NCBI GenBank assembly: GCA_905183005.1
Contig: CAJJDO010000015.1
Coordinates: forward strand, 12,587 to 76,586
Length of the DNA: 64,000 nucleotides
Reading direction: 5' to 3'
Source: Paramecium pentaurelia
Lineage: Eukaryota > Ciliophora > Oligohymenophorea > Peniculida > Parameciidae
A model generated the notes under the pieces. That model worked only from the letters and a program-made list of their open reading frames with translations, was not told the origin of the DNA and did no database searches. The position numbers and the translations under genes were made by a program. How positions within the stretch are numbered: the first letter of the stretch is position 1; each line of letters opens with the position of its first letter. Below, piece after piece: positions 12,049 to 21,640 of this stretch.

Positions 12049-13490
12049 ATAAATAAAGGTCATAAATTGTGTAATATACATTTTTTTATGATTTGTATAT
12101 TTTGCAATTATCATTCAATTAAAAATCAATTAATGATCAAATTTCATATTTTTTTTTAAATATAAACTTTACTGAATCTTGATCTAATTTATTCATTTCA
12201 ATTTGATTTAAATTATTGGATCAATTTTGAGAAATATTTTTATTTCTCCTTTATCTATATAAATAAGCTGGATAAAAAGACTATATTTATTAACTTTTAG
12301 TATCCGTTTTTATCTTATAAAGCAATTTATTAATACTAATAATTATGGAGATAATTATTCTCTCAATTCTACCTTGTTTAAATATTTATGAGAGAATTTG
12401 AAAAGTTTATTTTTTTCTTTAAATTCGATCATTTCATAAAGTTTATTGTAAAACAATTTTTCTTCTAAATTTTAGATGCTTTTATTCGGACTATGAAATC
12501 TATTATTCAAGGTCCTCCACCTATTTATTCGAAAATCAAAATCTAGTAATGAAAATAAAGTCCTCTTTAATAAATACAAATTAGAAAGTTAAAACTACTA
12601 AAATCTAGATTTAAAAGGTAAATGCTAAATACAGCAATTTGATCTAAATAAAAAGTGATATTTTTTTAATTTTTGTAATATTGTTTTACTAATTAATTAA
12701 TTTTGCCTTTTATTTTTTTATTGCGCATATATAAAATACAAAATATGGCGTTATTCTTTCTCAAAAAATCAAAAATCTCAATGATTTTGTTACAAATTAA
12801 TTAAAATTTAAAGAATATATAAAAAAAAAAGAAAAATTCATATCTATATTCCTTAATTATTTTAGGTATCATCTTTCAAATGTTTATATTGTTTTAAGTT
12901 GATTATTATTCTTATTAAGTTTATATTATTGCATGCTCTTAAATAATCTTTCATCATAAGATTATTTAATTAAACTATAATCTTTGTATTTTAGAAAAAC
13001 TAAAACAGTTTTTCATACTTCATCCTGATTTTTCATCTAAAACCCTATAAAGTATAGCATTGATTTGAAAAATTATAAATTAAAAAAATCCTAATATTAA
13101 ACAATTGATTGATATTTTTGTGTTAATTTTGTTATTGATTATCTAGTAAAACATTATTTAATTCACAATAATAAATTCTTGATAATTTTCCTAATCTAAA
13201 ACTAAATTTGCTCTTAATTAATAATAATTAAATTCAAATTGATATTTTACCAAAACTCTAGTTTTTATTATTAAATCAAATCTTATAGTATAAAATACTC
13301 AAATTAAAAAAAGGACATAATTTTTTTAAATAGATTAAGAAATATTAAAAGCAATAGGAATTTTATTTTAACATATAAAAATATTCATAAGGCATCGAAT
13401 GAGTTTATTTAAATATAGATAAAGAATTTAGAAGAATCATTTTATTTTGTAGCTTTTTATATTCAATAAATTATTCAAAACAATTTGATA
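12049..13490. other. AT-rich interval without supported gene
   Basis: Long T-rich and A-rich runs, frequent TGA in most frames and no recognisable domain on either strand. Nothing further seen. Confidence 0.55.
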
Positions 13491-14355
13491 TCATGATTAA
13501 TATTATAAATTGATTTTTAATGCAAAATGATCTGAAGGAGTTTTAACTTCTCCTTTCTATGAAGGCTTTTTATTTTTGTAAATTGGGAGTTCATCCATGC
13601 CTAAAATCTCTATTTTATTTGCTAAATACGAACCCCTTTAATATATTTATGATGTACTCTTTTTTCAACAGTACTCTATCAAATCTTCTTTTAAAATCTT
13701 CAATTATGAATGTGTATCCAGGATTATCGGGATAAAGATGTTTCCATAAATCAACATATGCTGGGGAAATAGATAATTCATCTTTTTAGGTTTCCAAATT
13801 AAAATCACCCATTATTATTACATTTTTATATTTTTCTAATTCTTTATAAACATATTTTAGTTATTCAAATCTTGCATTTTCATTGTAAACCATTGATTCT
13901 AGATGAGAAGTTCCAATAATTAAAGAATGCATATTAATTTAACATTCAATATATAAGAATGTTCTTCCAAATTGGGAATTAAAAACTAATTCATTAATAA
14001 ATTTTGGTTTAAATTTACTAAGTATCAAGATACCATAATCCTTAATTACATTTCCAGTGATGTAATAATTTTATTAGATAAATTTATCATTGGACATCAT
14101 AATCTAAAAGTTTCGTGTTACTTCTTGCAAACATACCAAATCACAGTTGTTCTGTTATATTATTTTCAAGATTTCTATAACTCTTTCATTAAAATTATGC
14201 TTTTCAAACCAAACATTATATGTGAGAATTGAAATCTCTTTTTAATTTACTTTCTCTTCTTTTTCTTTGCAATTTTCAATTTTCCATCCATCATTTTTGA
14301 AAGCAAAATATTAAAGTGAGTTTTTTGGTTAAAAAAATTCTTTTATATAATTCAT
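13491..14355 (-). CDS. TDP2-like endonuclease/exonuclease/phosphatase-family phosphodiesterase
   Basis: 280 residues after one 22-nt intron near the 3' end. The EEP fold motifs appear in order: TYNVWF (start of domain, about residue 50), LQEVT (metal-binding Glu), TSHLES, an R..QL helix, MGDFNLE (catalytic Asp/Asn), WKHLYPDNPGYTF, RFDRVLLK, and finally PSDHFALK with the general-base His. The TSHLES and RFDRVL motifs are typical of tyrosyl-DNA phosphodiesterase 2, which removes trapped topoisomerase II from DNA 5' ends; a general EEP phosphodiesterase is the alternative. Skipping the intron gives a premature TGA and loses the SDH motif, so splicing is well supported. The gene is divergent from the GTPase at 14411, with only 55 nt between starts. 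Confidence 0.85.
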
Positions 14356-14410
14356 TTATAATAATATTGTTTGGTAATAGAAAATTAATTTTAATACATA
14401 AATATTTTCA

Positions 14411-14962
14411 ATGAATTCTTTTAAGATTTGCTTAGTTGGAGAATCTGCATCAGGAAAATCCTCAATTCTTAGTATTTTACAAAATAAACCATTTAATTAA
14501 AATATTTCCTAAACTATTGGTTGTGATTATTGGAGGTATACTTAAGAGAATAAAAGTTTTGAGATTTATGATACTAGTGGATTAGATAAATTTAAATATA
14601 CCACCATAAATAGCATGAAAGGCTCTAACCTAATTATTATTTGTTTTGATTGTTCATCGAATAAGGTAGATTAGCATGTGGAAAAATGGTTGAAAATTGT
14701 TAGAACCTATAAATCAGTAACTCCAATAATCTTTATTGGCAATAAAATAGACAAGCCAATAAAATAGGAAAGTAAATATATCAATAGACTAAATCAATAT
14801 TATCCTTTTTACTTTACTTCTTCTAAAGACTCTCAAAAAGTGAAAGGTGTTTTTAATGAAATAGTTAATCACATAATTTAAAGCAATTTAATTGTTGAAA
14901 GAGTATAAATAAGACCGAGGTAAGATGATTAAATAAAGAGCAGTTGGTGTTGCTTTTGCTGA
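14411..14962 (+). CDS. Ras-superfamily small GTPase with Leu in place of the catalytic Gln
   Basis: 183 residues in one exon. G1 P-loop GESASGKSS (residues 10-18), G3 DTSGLDKF, G4 NKID, and a G5-like TSSKD. The C-terminus is Cys-rich (SSWCCFC), consistent with lipidation, giving a membrane-associated Rab/Ras-like protein. In G3 the residue after DxxG, normally Gln (Gln61 of Ras), is Leu, encoded TTA; a Gln codon in this code is TAA, so one base change separates them. In Ras and Rab proteins this substitution blocks GTP hydrolysis, so this protein may be constitutively GTP-bound or regulated by other means (inference). The switch I Thr is not obvious. Subfamily cannot be assigned. Confidence 0.88.
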
Positions 14963-15214
14963 ACCCATTACTAATTTATATATTATATACAATAATTATT
15001 AAAGTCTAATTTTATTATTTAAACTATTAATAATCTAACAATAATACATCATTTTCAAAAAATTAAAAATAGATTAAGAAAGGTTAGATATAGTTATAAA
15101 AATATTTTTAATGTAAAATAATAATAGAAAATTGATTACTTATAAATTTATTATTGATAATACTAAGAATAAAGAAGTAAAAAGTATAAATGAAAAATTA
15201 GTATATGAATAATC

Positions 15215-15763
15215 TCACATTAAAGATGTAAATTGATTCCAAAATTATTCCCTTTATTGTTATTTGTTATCCTTCAATTTAATTATTATTGGATGCCCAT
15301 AATCTGTATTTCCAAGGGTTTAATGAAAAATAATGGCCACTTCTTCTTTATTCAATTATTTGATTGATATTTTGAAAATGCATTTATAGAAATTGATTAT
15401 CCTATTGATAGTAGAAAGTTGTTAATATTAAGATGGTATTTCTTTTTAGACATCTTTAATAAGATTATAAAGTTATTTATTGTAAGCTTAAATTTAATTC
15501 AGCTTAACTTGAAAATAATTATCAGATTCAATCTCTTCAATTAACTTTTATGTTAGAGTAAAATATTCTTGATTTTGGCTTTACAAAATTGATTGATTTT
15601 AATCCCTGAAAGCTTTACTTAATAACTTAATTTCGTTGCTCTATTGAAGCTGCTAATCTTTCAGTTATTATGTCTGATGTTTAACAAGATTTAACATAGT
15701 TTCAATAGTGTGTTTTTCTTCAGTGATAGCAAATGGTGCAGGGGATTTAATATTTTGTTTCAT
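15215..15763 (-). CDS. Coiled-coil protein, unknown function
   Basis: Single frame of 182 residues. A short head (MKQNIKSPAPFAITEEK) precedes a long Gln/Leu/Glu-rich helical region with heptad spacing, then a C-terminal part (NKEEVAIIFHQTLGNTDYG) that may be a small globular domain. No intron is required. No family recognised. It sits 41 nt downstream of the RPRD1-like gene on the same strand. Confidence 0.68.
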
Positions 15764-15804
15764 TTTAAATTTAAATAAATTTCTTAATGAAATTTTTAAT
15801 ATTA

Positions 15805-16673
15805 TCATTAATCATTATAATATTCATTTTAAATTCTTTTTTCTTTTTTTGCCTTCAAATTAGATACTCTTTATGCTATATATTTTAAATCAATAATGCT
15901 TTTGGAATGTATTTTATCTAGTTCTTTTAATTCATCAATAATATCTTTGATGACTAACTGTCTATATTTTTAAACACTTTCAACAGACTTAGCATATTGA
16001 TCCAATTGTTGATCATAAAGATTGATTCTATCTTAGGCTCCATTATTAATAAGATCATCAAGTCTGGTTTCATACTCATTCATTTTTTATAATCTAATTT
16101 GCAAATCCTTAATAAATTAGTTGTGATTTATATTTACTTTATAATTTTTAGCATAATTGATCAAATATTGAGGTGGGGCAAATTGAGTTTTGATTTTGTC
16201 TTTGCTAACCTTATTTGGATCAATAGTTTCAATCATGATAGAAATGTCTGATTTGGAGAAGATTTATTTTTCTTCCCATTATTTAAGGAGATCTTTGATT
16301 TATTATTTTAAATCCTATGAAGAATTGTGATCTTTAAGTAATGTGAAAGCCTTGATGATTTATTTCTTGAAAGCATCCCTCATAGTAGCATCTAATAAAT
16401 AAATAACATATAATAGATACATGCTCCTTCAAATTTAATTACAGATTCTATTACTCTTTATGCCATGTGAAGCAAAGATACAATTACTTTATCTCCATCA
16501 ACATTTCCTTTTGCAAAATGGAAGTGATTGCACCACTCTTCACATAAAGATTATTAAGACTTCTGATCATTACTGTGTCTAATGTAGAATCTGGCAGCTT
16601 CATCAATATGGGATTGTGATAGATGAATGTTGTTAAGGAGTTGACTGAGTGAAACAATGCTTATTTCGTTCAT
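15805..16673 (-). CDS. RPRD1/Rtt103-like protein with N-terminal CTD-interacting domain
   Basis: 279 residues after one 29-nt intron. Residues 1-135 match the helical CID architecture: SLSQLLNNIHLSQSHIDEAA, CEEWCNHF, GDKVIVSLLHMAQRVIES, and LLKQWEEKQIFSKSDI, which parallels the LLNIWQER segment of RPRD1. A C-terminal half of long coiled coil follows, as in RPRD1A/B. Such proteins bind the phosphorylated C-terminal repeat of RNA polymerase II and act in transcription termination and CTD dephosphorylation. The usual SLWLIHHR motif is only loosely conserved (AARFYIRHSND), so the assignment rests on overall layout. The gene is divergent from FZR1, with 151 nt between starts, which probably holds both promoters. 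Confidence 0.75.
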
Positions 16674-16824
16674 TATTTAGGTCTTTTATGTTCTTGAAGT
16701 GTATAATTTTAATAATACAATTTTTTAGTTGTAGTGAAAATAATCATAGTATAAATATATTTTATTAATATAATCAAATAACAGATAAATTTTATTAAAA
16801 AAATAAACATACATTTGTTTTCCA

Positions 16825-18137
16825 ATGAATGATTAAACACCCATAAAAGAGATTGATCTTAATAAACAATCTTGGACCAGCCCTAAAGACAAAAGCGATC
16901 GTGTATAAATTAATTTCAATATATAAAGTTTATTCCACGTAATGTGCAATCTAACCTCTATCAGTTATTCATGAGTGAAGAAAATTGCTAAGGCAATACT
17001 TACAATAATCTTCTCTAATCCTCAATATTGGGAAAATCACCAGCCATAAATTAAAAACTGTTTAATTATAAAACAGAAAATAAACAAAATGAAATGAATA
17101 AGATTATAAATAATGGATTAAATTTCTCTAATACTCCAACAAAAGTTGAACCTGAAAAACCACCACGTAAAATTAATAAAAGACCATACAAAATATTAGA
17201 AGCTGAAAATTTATAAGATGATTTTTACCTCAATCTTTTAGATTGGTCACCATTTAATGCATTAGCAGTAGGACTTGAAAATTCAGTTCTCATATGGTCA
17301 GGACATACTTCAAAAGTTTCTCGTTTATGTACACTTGAAGATCCTGATATGGTATGTAGTGTAGCATGGTCTCAACGAAATCAACATCTCTCTGTTGGAA
17401 ATACTATGGGTGATGTTGATGTATGGGACGTAGTAAAATAAAAAGTTATTAGAAAATGGAGTGGACATTAAGGTAGAATTGGATCATTAGCATGGAATAA
17501 TTATTTATTAGCTACTGGAAGTAGAGATAGAAACATATTAGTTAGAGATGTTAGATGTCCTAATGAATCTATTTAGAAATATGTTGGACACAAGTAAGAA
17601 ATTTGTGGATTAAAATGGTCATTTGATGAACAACAATTAGCATCAGGAGGAAATGATAATAAGTTATTTATTTGGTCTTTGAAGAACTAAGGAGAATTAA
17701 CTCATTTTTCACAACATTAAGCAGCTGTTAAAGCAATTGGTTGGTCACCTCATTAACACAATATTGTTGCTTCTGGTGGAGGTACTGCAGATAGATGCAT
17801 TCGATTCTTTAATACTTAAACTATAGAATAAGTAGAATGTATAGATACTGGTTCTCAAGTTTGTAATTTAATGTTTTCTAAAAACTCAAATGAATTAGTT
17901 TCAACTCATGGCTATTCCTTAAATTAAATAATTGTTTGGAACTATGCTAATATGTCAAAAGTTGCTACATTAACAGGTCATACTTAAAGAGTCTTATACT
18001 TAAGTGGCTCACCTTGTGGATAAAATATTGTTACTGGAGCAGGTGATGAAAGCCTCCGTTTTTGGAGTGTATTCCCATCATCTACTTCAAAAAATAATCA
18101 TGGGATTACTAGAGCAGAAACAATTGACTTAAGATGA
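16825..18137 (+). CDS. FZR1: Cdh1/Fizzy-related WD40 activator of the anaphase-promoting complex
   Basis: 428 residues with one 26-nt intron (16903-16928). The C-box is DRFIPRN, at the splice junction; the middle region has [20 protein letters not shown] and YLNLLDWSP, typical of Cdh1; then seven WD40 repeats with near-identical family segments ([67 protein letters not shown]). Cdh1/Cdc20 proteins recruit substrates with D-box and KEN motifs to the APC/C. Cdh1 rather than Cdc20 is favoured by the [20 protein letters not shown] stretch. Two ends are unusual: the C-box lacks one residue before its final Arg (family DR-F/Y-IP-x-R), and the last residues are LR rather than the usual IR tail. The 3' 732 bp are duplicated at 18633-19364. 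Confidence 0.95.
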
Positions 18138-18161
18138 TTGATTTTAACTTGAATACTACTA
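17430..18161 (+). repeat. First copy of a 732-bp near-identical direct repeat
   Basis: The segment from within the WD40 region of FZR1 to 24 nt after its stop codon recurs at 18633-19364. I noted one difference inside it (GCA versus GCT, both Ala). Similarity ends abruptly in the 3' flank. Confidence 0.9.
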
Positions 18162-18192
18162 TTATATTTATTAATTCATTATATTATTCTAT

Positions 18193-18631
18193 ATGTCTAT
18201 CAAAGTAGCTACGAGAGTCAGACCATTCAATGATCATGAAATTTAAAAAAATCAACCATTGTGTATTGCTATGAATGGTAACAAGACTATCCTATTTGGT
18301 ATAAGTGACTTATCAATTAAGATTCTGATAAAGAAAAAGTTTTTCATTTTGATTATTCTTTTTGGTCTCATGATAAATTTGAAGTTGATGAGAAAGGTTA
18401 TCGTAAACCACTTCCAAATTCAGGATATGCTGATTAAAATATGATATTTAATACTGTCAGAAAGGATACAATAAATCAACTGTTTTAAGGATAGAATTGT
18501 TGCATTTTAACTTTTGGATAATAAAAAGTATTAACTAAGATTATCTTTTTTAAGTCTGGCAGATCTTATACTTTATCAGGAAGTGATGATAATTAAGGAT
18601 TGATTCATAATTTTGTGCAAGGAATTTTTTA
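18193..18631 (+). CDS. Kinesin motor, N-terminal fragment cut by a sequence gap (kinesin-3-like)
   Basis: The start is typical of a kinesin motor: MSIKVATRVRPFND, then MNGNKTILFDSDKE across a 23-nt intron, VFHFDYSFWSHD (the beta-strand region of KIF1-type motors), an NSGYADQNMIFNTV stretch, then QNCCILTFGQ and SGRSYTLSG across a 27-nt intron. The model ends at the N at 18632, so the rest of the motor is missing. The P-loop, usually GQTGSGKS, reads GQQKSGRS: the catalytic Lys is Arg and a Gly is Lys. The motor may therefore be inactive or the gene decaying. The start lies only 55 nt after the FZR1 stop. Family assignment to kinesin-3 is tentative. Confidence 0.75.
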
Positions 18632-18632
18632 N
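18632..18632. other. Single-N assembly gap
   Basis: One N sits where the kinesin reading frame stops and a mid-gene copy of FZR1 begins. It is a placeholder of unknown true length. Confidence 0.97.
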
Positions 18633-19340
18633 GTAGTAAAATAAAAAGTTATTAGAAAATGGAGTGGACATTAAGGTAGAATTGGATCATTAGCATGGAA
18701 TAATTATTTATTAGCTACTGGAAGTAGAGATAGAAACATATTAGTTAGAGATGTTAGATGTCCTAATGAATCTATTTAGAAATATGTTGGACACAAGTAA
18801 GAAATTTGTGGATTAAAATGGTCATTTGATGAACAACAATTAGCATCAGGAGGAAATGATAATAAGTTATTTATTTGGTCTTTGAAGAACTAAGGAGAAT
18901 TAACTCATTTTTCACAACATTAAGCAGCTGTTAAAGCAATTGGTTGGTCACCTCATTAACACAATATTGTTGCTTCTGGTGGAGGTACTGCTGATAGATG
19001 CATTCGATTCTTTAATACTTAAACTATAGAATAAGTAGAATGTATAGATACTGGTTCTCAAGTTTGTAATTTAATGTTTTCTAAAAACTCAAATGAATTA
19101 GTTTCAACTCATGGCTATTCCTTAAATTAAATAATTGTTTGGAACTATGCTAATATGTCAAAAGTTGCTACATTAACAGGTCATACTTAAAGAGTCTTAT
19201 ACTTAAGTGGCTCACCTTGTGGATAAAATATTGTTACTGGAGCAGGTGATGAAAGCCTCCGTTTTTGGAGTGTATTCCCATCATCTACTTCAAAAAATAA
19301 TCATGGGATTACTAGAGCAGAAACAATTGACTTAAGATGA
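18633..19340 (+). CDS. FZR1: Second FZR1 copy, 5' truncated by the gap
   Basis: Starts directly after the N at the codon pair GTA GTA, in frame with the WD40 repeats of FZR1, and runs to the same TGA. The protein is identical to the first copy over this stretch as far as I can read; the one base change noted is synonymous. The 3' flank differs from the first copy beyond 24 nt after the stop, so this is not simply the same reads placed twice. It probably represents a second, very young or gene-converted FZR1 locus whose 5' half was collapsed onto copy one during assembly. The missing half would contain the C-box and the start codon. Confidence 0.85.
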
Positions 19341-19364
19341 TTGATTTTAACTTGAATACTACTA
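18633..19364 (+). repeat. Second copy of the 732-bp direct repeat
   Basis: Offset from the first copy by exactly 1203 bp with no indel noticed. It begins at the N and ends 24 nt past the stop codon. Confidence 0.9.
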
Positions 19365-19987
19365 ATATTATATCTTATATATTTTATTAATTATTACTAT
19401 TAAATTGGCTATTAGAATCATATTATAGAATTCTCTTTAACAGCCTCTAATTATAAATGATTATATTAGAATGATCTAAAATCTTAATATTATATGCTTT
19501 AAAATCAATTGAATGAATCTTTTTAATTCATTTTCAAATTTCTATAATCCATATAATATAAAATTAGACTTTGATAGATTGTAAAGGAGATCTATAAATT
19601 ATTTTAGAGAATACTAAGTTTAAAAATTAATGTTGTTGTATTATCTAAGAAAATAATAGATTCGATTATTGAATAAATGAAATTAATATGTTCTTTATAA
19701 AATATATCTCTAAATAAATAGAAGTGATAAGTATTAAATAAACTAAAGGTTTATAAATAAAAATTATTAAACTTAAAGGAAAGAATAAATCTTAAATTAG
19801 ATGAGATATGTTGTTTATAAATAACTAATTTAAATTAAAGAGTAAAAGATTTCTTATATCAGTTATCAAATTTATTTGACTTTCAAATAACAGATTTCTA
19901 AATATTAATAAAATACTGAATAAATTACAAATAATATGATAATTCTATATAAGCTTATTTTAAGTAGTCATAAATAATATTTACCAA
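19365..19987. other. Intergenic, nothing recognised
   Basis: AT-rich spacer with no supported gene on either strand. Confidence 0.55.
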
Positions 19988-20407
19988 TCATAATTTTTAA
20001 CAAACCCTTTCTAAATATGCTCTTTCTGCAAGTTCAGTGGATAATTCAGTTTTCAGCTTCTATATTTCATCTCTTTAATGAGAATTTTCTTTTAATTATT
20101 ATTAAAGCAAGAGTCTTTTATTGCTAACCATTTTAAATAAGAAATACTTGTGCTAAAGATTTGCTAATGTTTACTCCATTTACAATATGTACATTTTCAA
20201 AGTTTTATTTTCTTCTTATGTATCATATCCTCTTTAGAAGGGACTCTTAGATTATCTCTTATTTTGCATAGGTTAAGTATAGACTCGGAAGCATGGTTAA
20301 TTTACTCTAATGACTGGTTAAGTTTATTAAGTCCTTTGAATAAATGAATTGGCTTGACCAAAACTAAAGGTTTACTAATTTATTGAAGGTGGTTATTATA
20401 ATCTCAT
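19988..20407 (-). CDS. Small Gln-rich coiled-coil protein
   Basis: 139 residues if read without an intron; a possible 24-nt intron (3n, no stop) lies in the middle and would remove eight residues. N-terminal half is Pro/Gln/Arg-rich (MRLQQPPSINQQTFSFGQ), then a coiled coil (KTLKMYILQMEQTLANLQ, and IQKLKTELSTELAERAYLE near the end). No family recognised. It is the last gene before the Rab pseudogene, divergent from it, with starts 92 nt apart. Confidence 0.62.
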
Positions 20408-20559
20408 AAGGCTGTTATTAATTTTATTGTGTAATTATTAGAAATATTTTAAAGGAAATTTATTCATAATCGATTTGATCAAATATTCAAATATAATTAT
20501 GACAGAATTATCTTTAGATTTTGATTACATGTTCAAATTTGTCATCATAGGAGATTCAG

Positions 20560-20571
20560 GTAATTAAGTAG
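20560..20571 (+). other. 12-nt GT..AG insertion inside a P-loop
   Basis: The bases GTAATTAAGTAG interrupt the G1 motif. Removing them gives GDSAVGKSC, the normal Rab P-loop; keeping them adds four residues in frame and breaks the GxxxxGKS spacing. It starts GT and ends AG, but is far shorter than the other introns here (20-33 nt). Confidence 0.6.
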
Positions 20572-20750
20572 CTGTAGGTAAATCATGCATTCTAAGTAGA
20601 ATAAATGGAAGCTCTTTTAAAGAAAACCATGAAGTTTCATTGAGTGTTGATATAGCCACCAAAATATTCAAATTATAGTGGAAAACAATAAAGGCAAGGA
20701 TTTTGGACACTGCTGGATAAGAAAATTTTAAATCCATAACAAAATATTAT

Positions 20751-20783
20751 TATAGAGGATTAATAATTTAGTTAAATATAGAG
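20751..20783 (+). other. IES-sized 26-bp insertion flanked by TATAGAG direct repeats
   Basis: TATAGAG occurs at 20751-20757 and again at 20777-20783. Deleting one repeat unit (26 bp) restores the conserved KYYYRANGITLVF reading frame. Paramecium internal eliminated sequences are bounded by TA, have ends loosely like TAYAGYNR, and have a shortest size class of about 26-28 bp. The left end TATAGAGG fits loosely; the right end fits poorly. It begins with neither GT nor any other intron-like donor. Confidence 0.5.
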
Positions 20784-21262
20784 CTAATGGAATAACGTTA
20801 GTATTTTATATGAAGAATAGAAACTCCTTTGAAAATATAAAGAGTTGTTAATTAGAGATTAATTAATATGCAAACAAGAAAATTAAAGTAATATTAATTG
20901 CTAATAAGTCTGATCTAATGCAAAAAAAGGAAACTATTTAAGGGAAGTAACTACTGAAGAATGATAATTATTAGCCAAATAAATCGAAAGCTAATATATT
21001 GAAACTTCTGCTTTAAATGGTAAAAAATCGAAGAATCCTTAAAGTTATTATCGTAATCAATATTGAAATTGATTCAAGAAAATCAAATTGATTTAACTAA
21101 TAAAAATTATGGTGTTCTACTTCCAAACAAAGCGGAAACTTTAATTTAGATAATTATTTAAGATATTTGTAAATGCTGAGTCTATAATCGCCTTATCTGA
21201 ATAATTTATATTGTATGTTTAAAACAGTTCACTCATATAAAGTTTGTAATATAATTAAACTT

Positions 21263-21640
21263 TCATTCAATCAATCCTTAATTTGTTCTTTTGTATTCTC
21301 CACAACATCCATTTGGACAACAAAATCCAGCAATAAACCAGATCACTCCTAAACCAATAAAACCAATTCCTGTATCAGATGAATCCCCACCAAAATTACC
21401 AATAAGAAACACAGACCCAACTAAGATGCATATCAATCCTAAGATATAAAAACTTTTTCTTCTTTTTTCCTCAGTGCAACCACAACAACCACCATCACCA
21501 TAAAAAGCAACATTTAGTTCTCTGTTTAATCTTTTAAGATCTTCTATTTATTTCATTTATGCATCCCATGCCAAACAATTGCTACATTAACCATCATAAC
21601 TTTAGATATGTTTACATCTTTGACATTCATATTTTACCAT
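21263..21640 (-). CDS. Cys-rich zinc-ribbon-like protein with two membrane helices
   Basis: 125 residues in one exon. The N-terminus carries two CxxC pairs (YECQRCK and GQCSNC) that look like a small zinc ribbon. A basic linker and a CCGC motif follow, then two hydrophobic segments (about 70-85 and 95-112) with a Cys-rich end (GFCCPNGCCGEYK). This is a small membrane protein with a cytosolic metal-binding head by inference. A similar layout is seen at 29684-29977 (LITAF-like), but the two are not clearly homologous. Function unknown. Confidence 0.75.

Larger units (their letters stand above)
20499..21179 (+). pseudogene. Decayed Rab-family GTPase with several lesions
   Basis: Rab sequence can be followed end to end but not in one frame. 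Segments: MTELSLDFDYMFKFVIIGDS (G1 start), AVGKSCILSRI, ILDTAGQENFKSITKYYY (G3), ANGITLVFYM, VILIANKSDL (G4), YIETSALNGK (G5) and a C-terminal CKC prenylation-type end. Lesions: a 12-nt insertion inside the P-loop (20560-20571); a 26-bp insertion flanked by a 7-bp repeat (20751-20783) that shifts the frame; a frame jump near 20940; a premature TGA at 20962-20964 within an otherwise conserved TTEE..QLLA stretch; and a missing A in the A-run at 21022-21027. Either all are real and the gene is dead, or the locus is poorly assembled. The number of lesions favours a pseudogene. Confidence 0.8.

Noticed and set aside
18632..18632. A real FZR1-kinesin fusion gene
   Set aside because: The junction is an N, the frame is unknown across it, and a second gap shows the same pattern.
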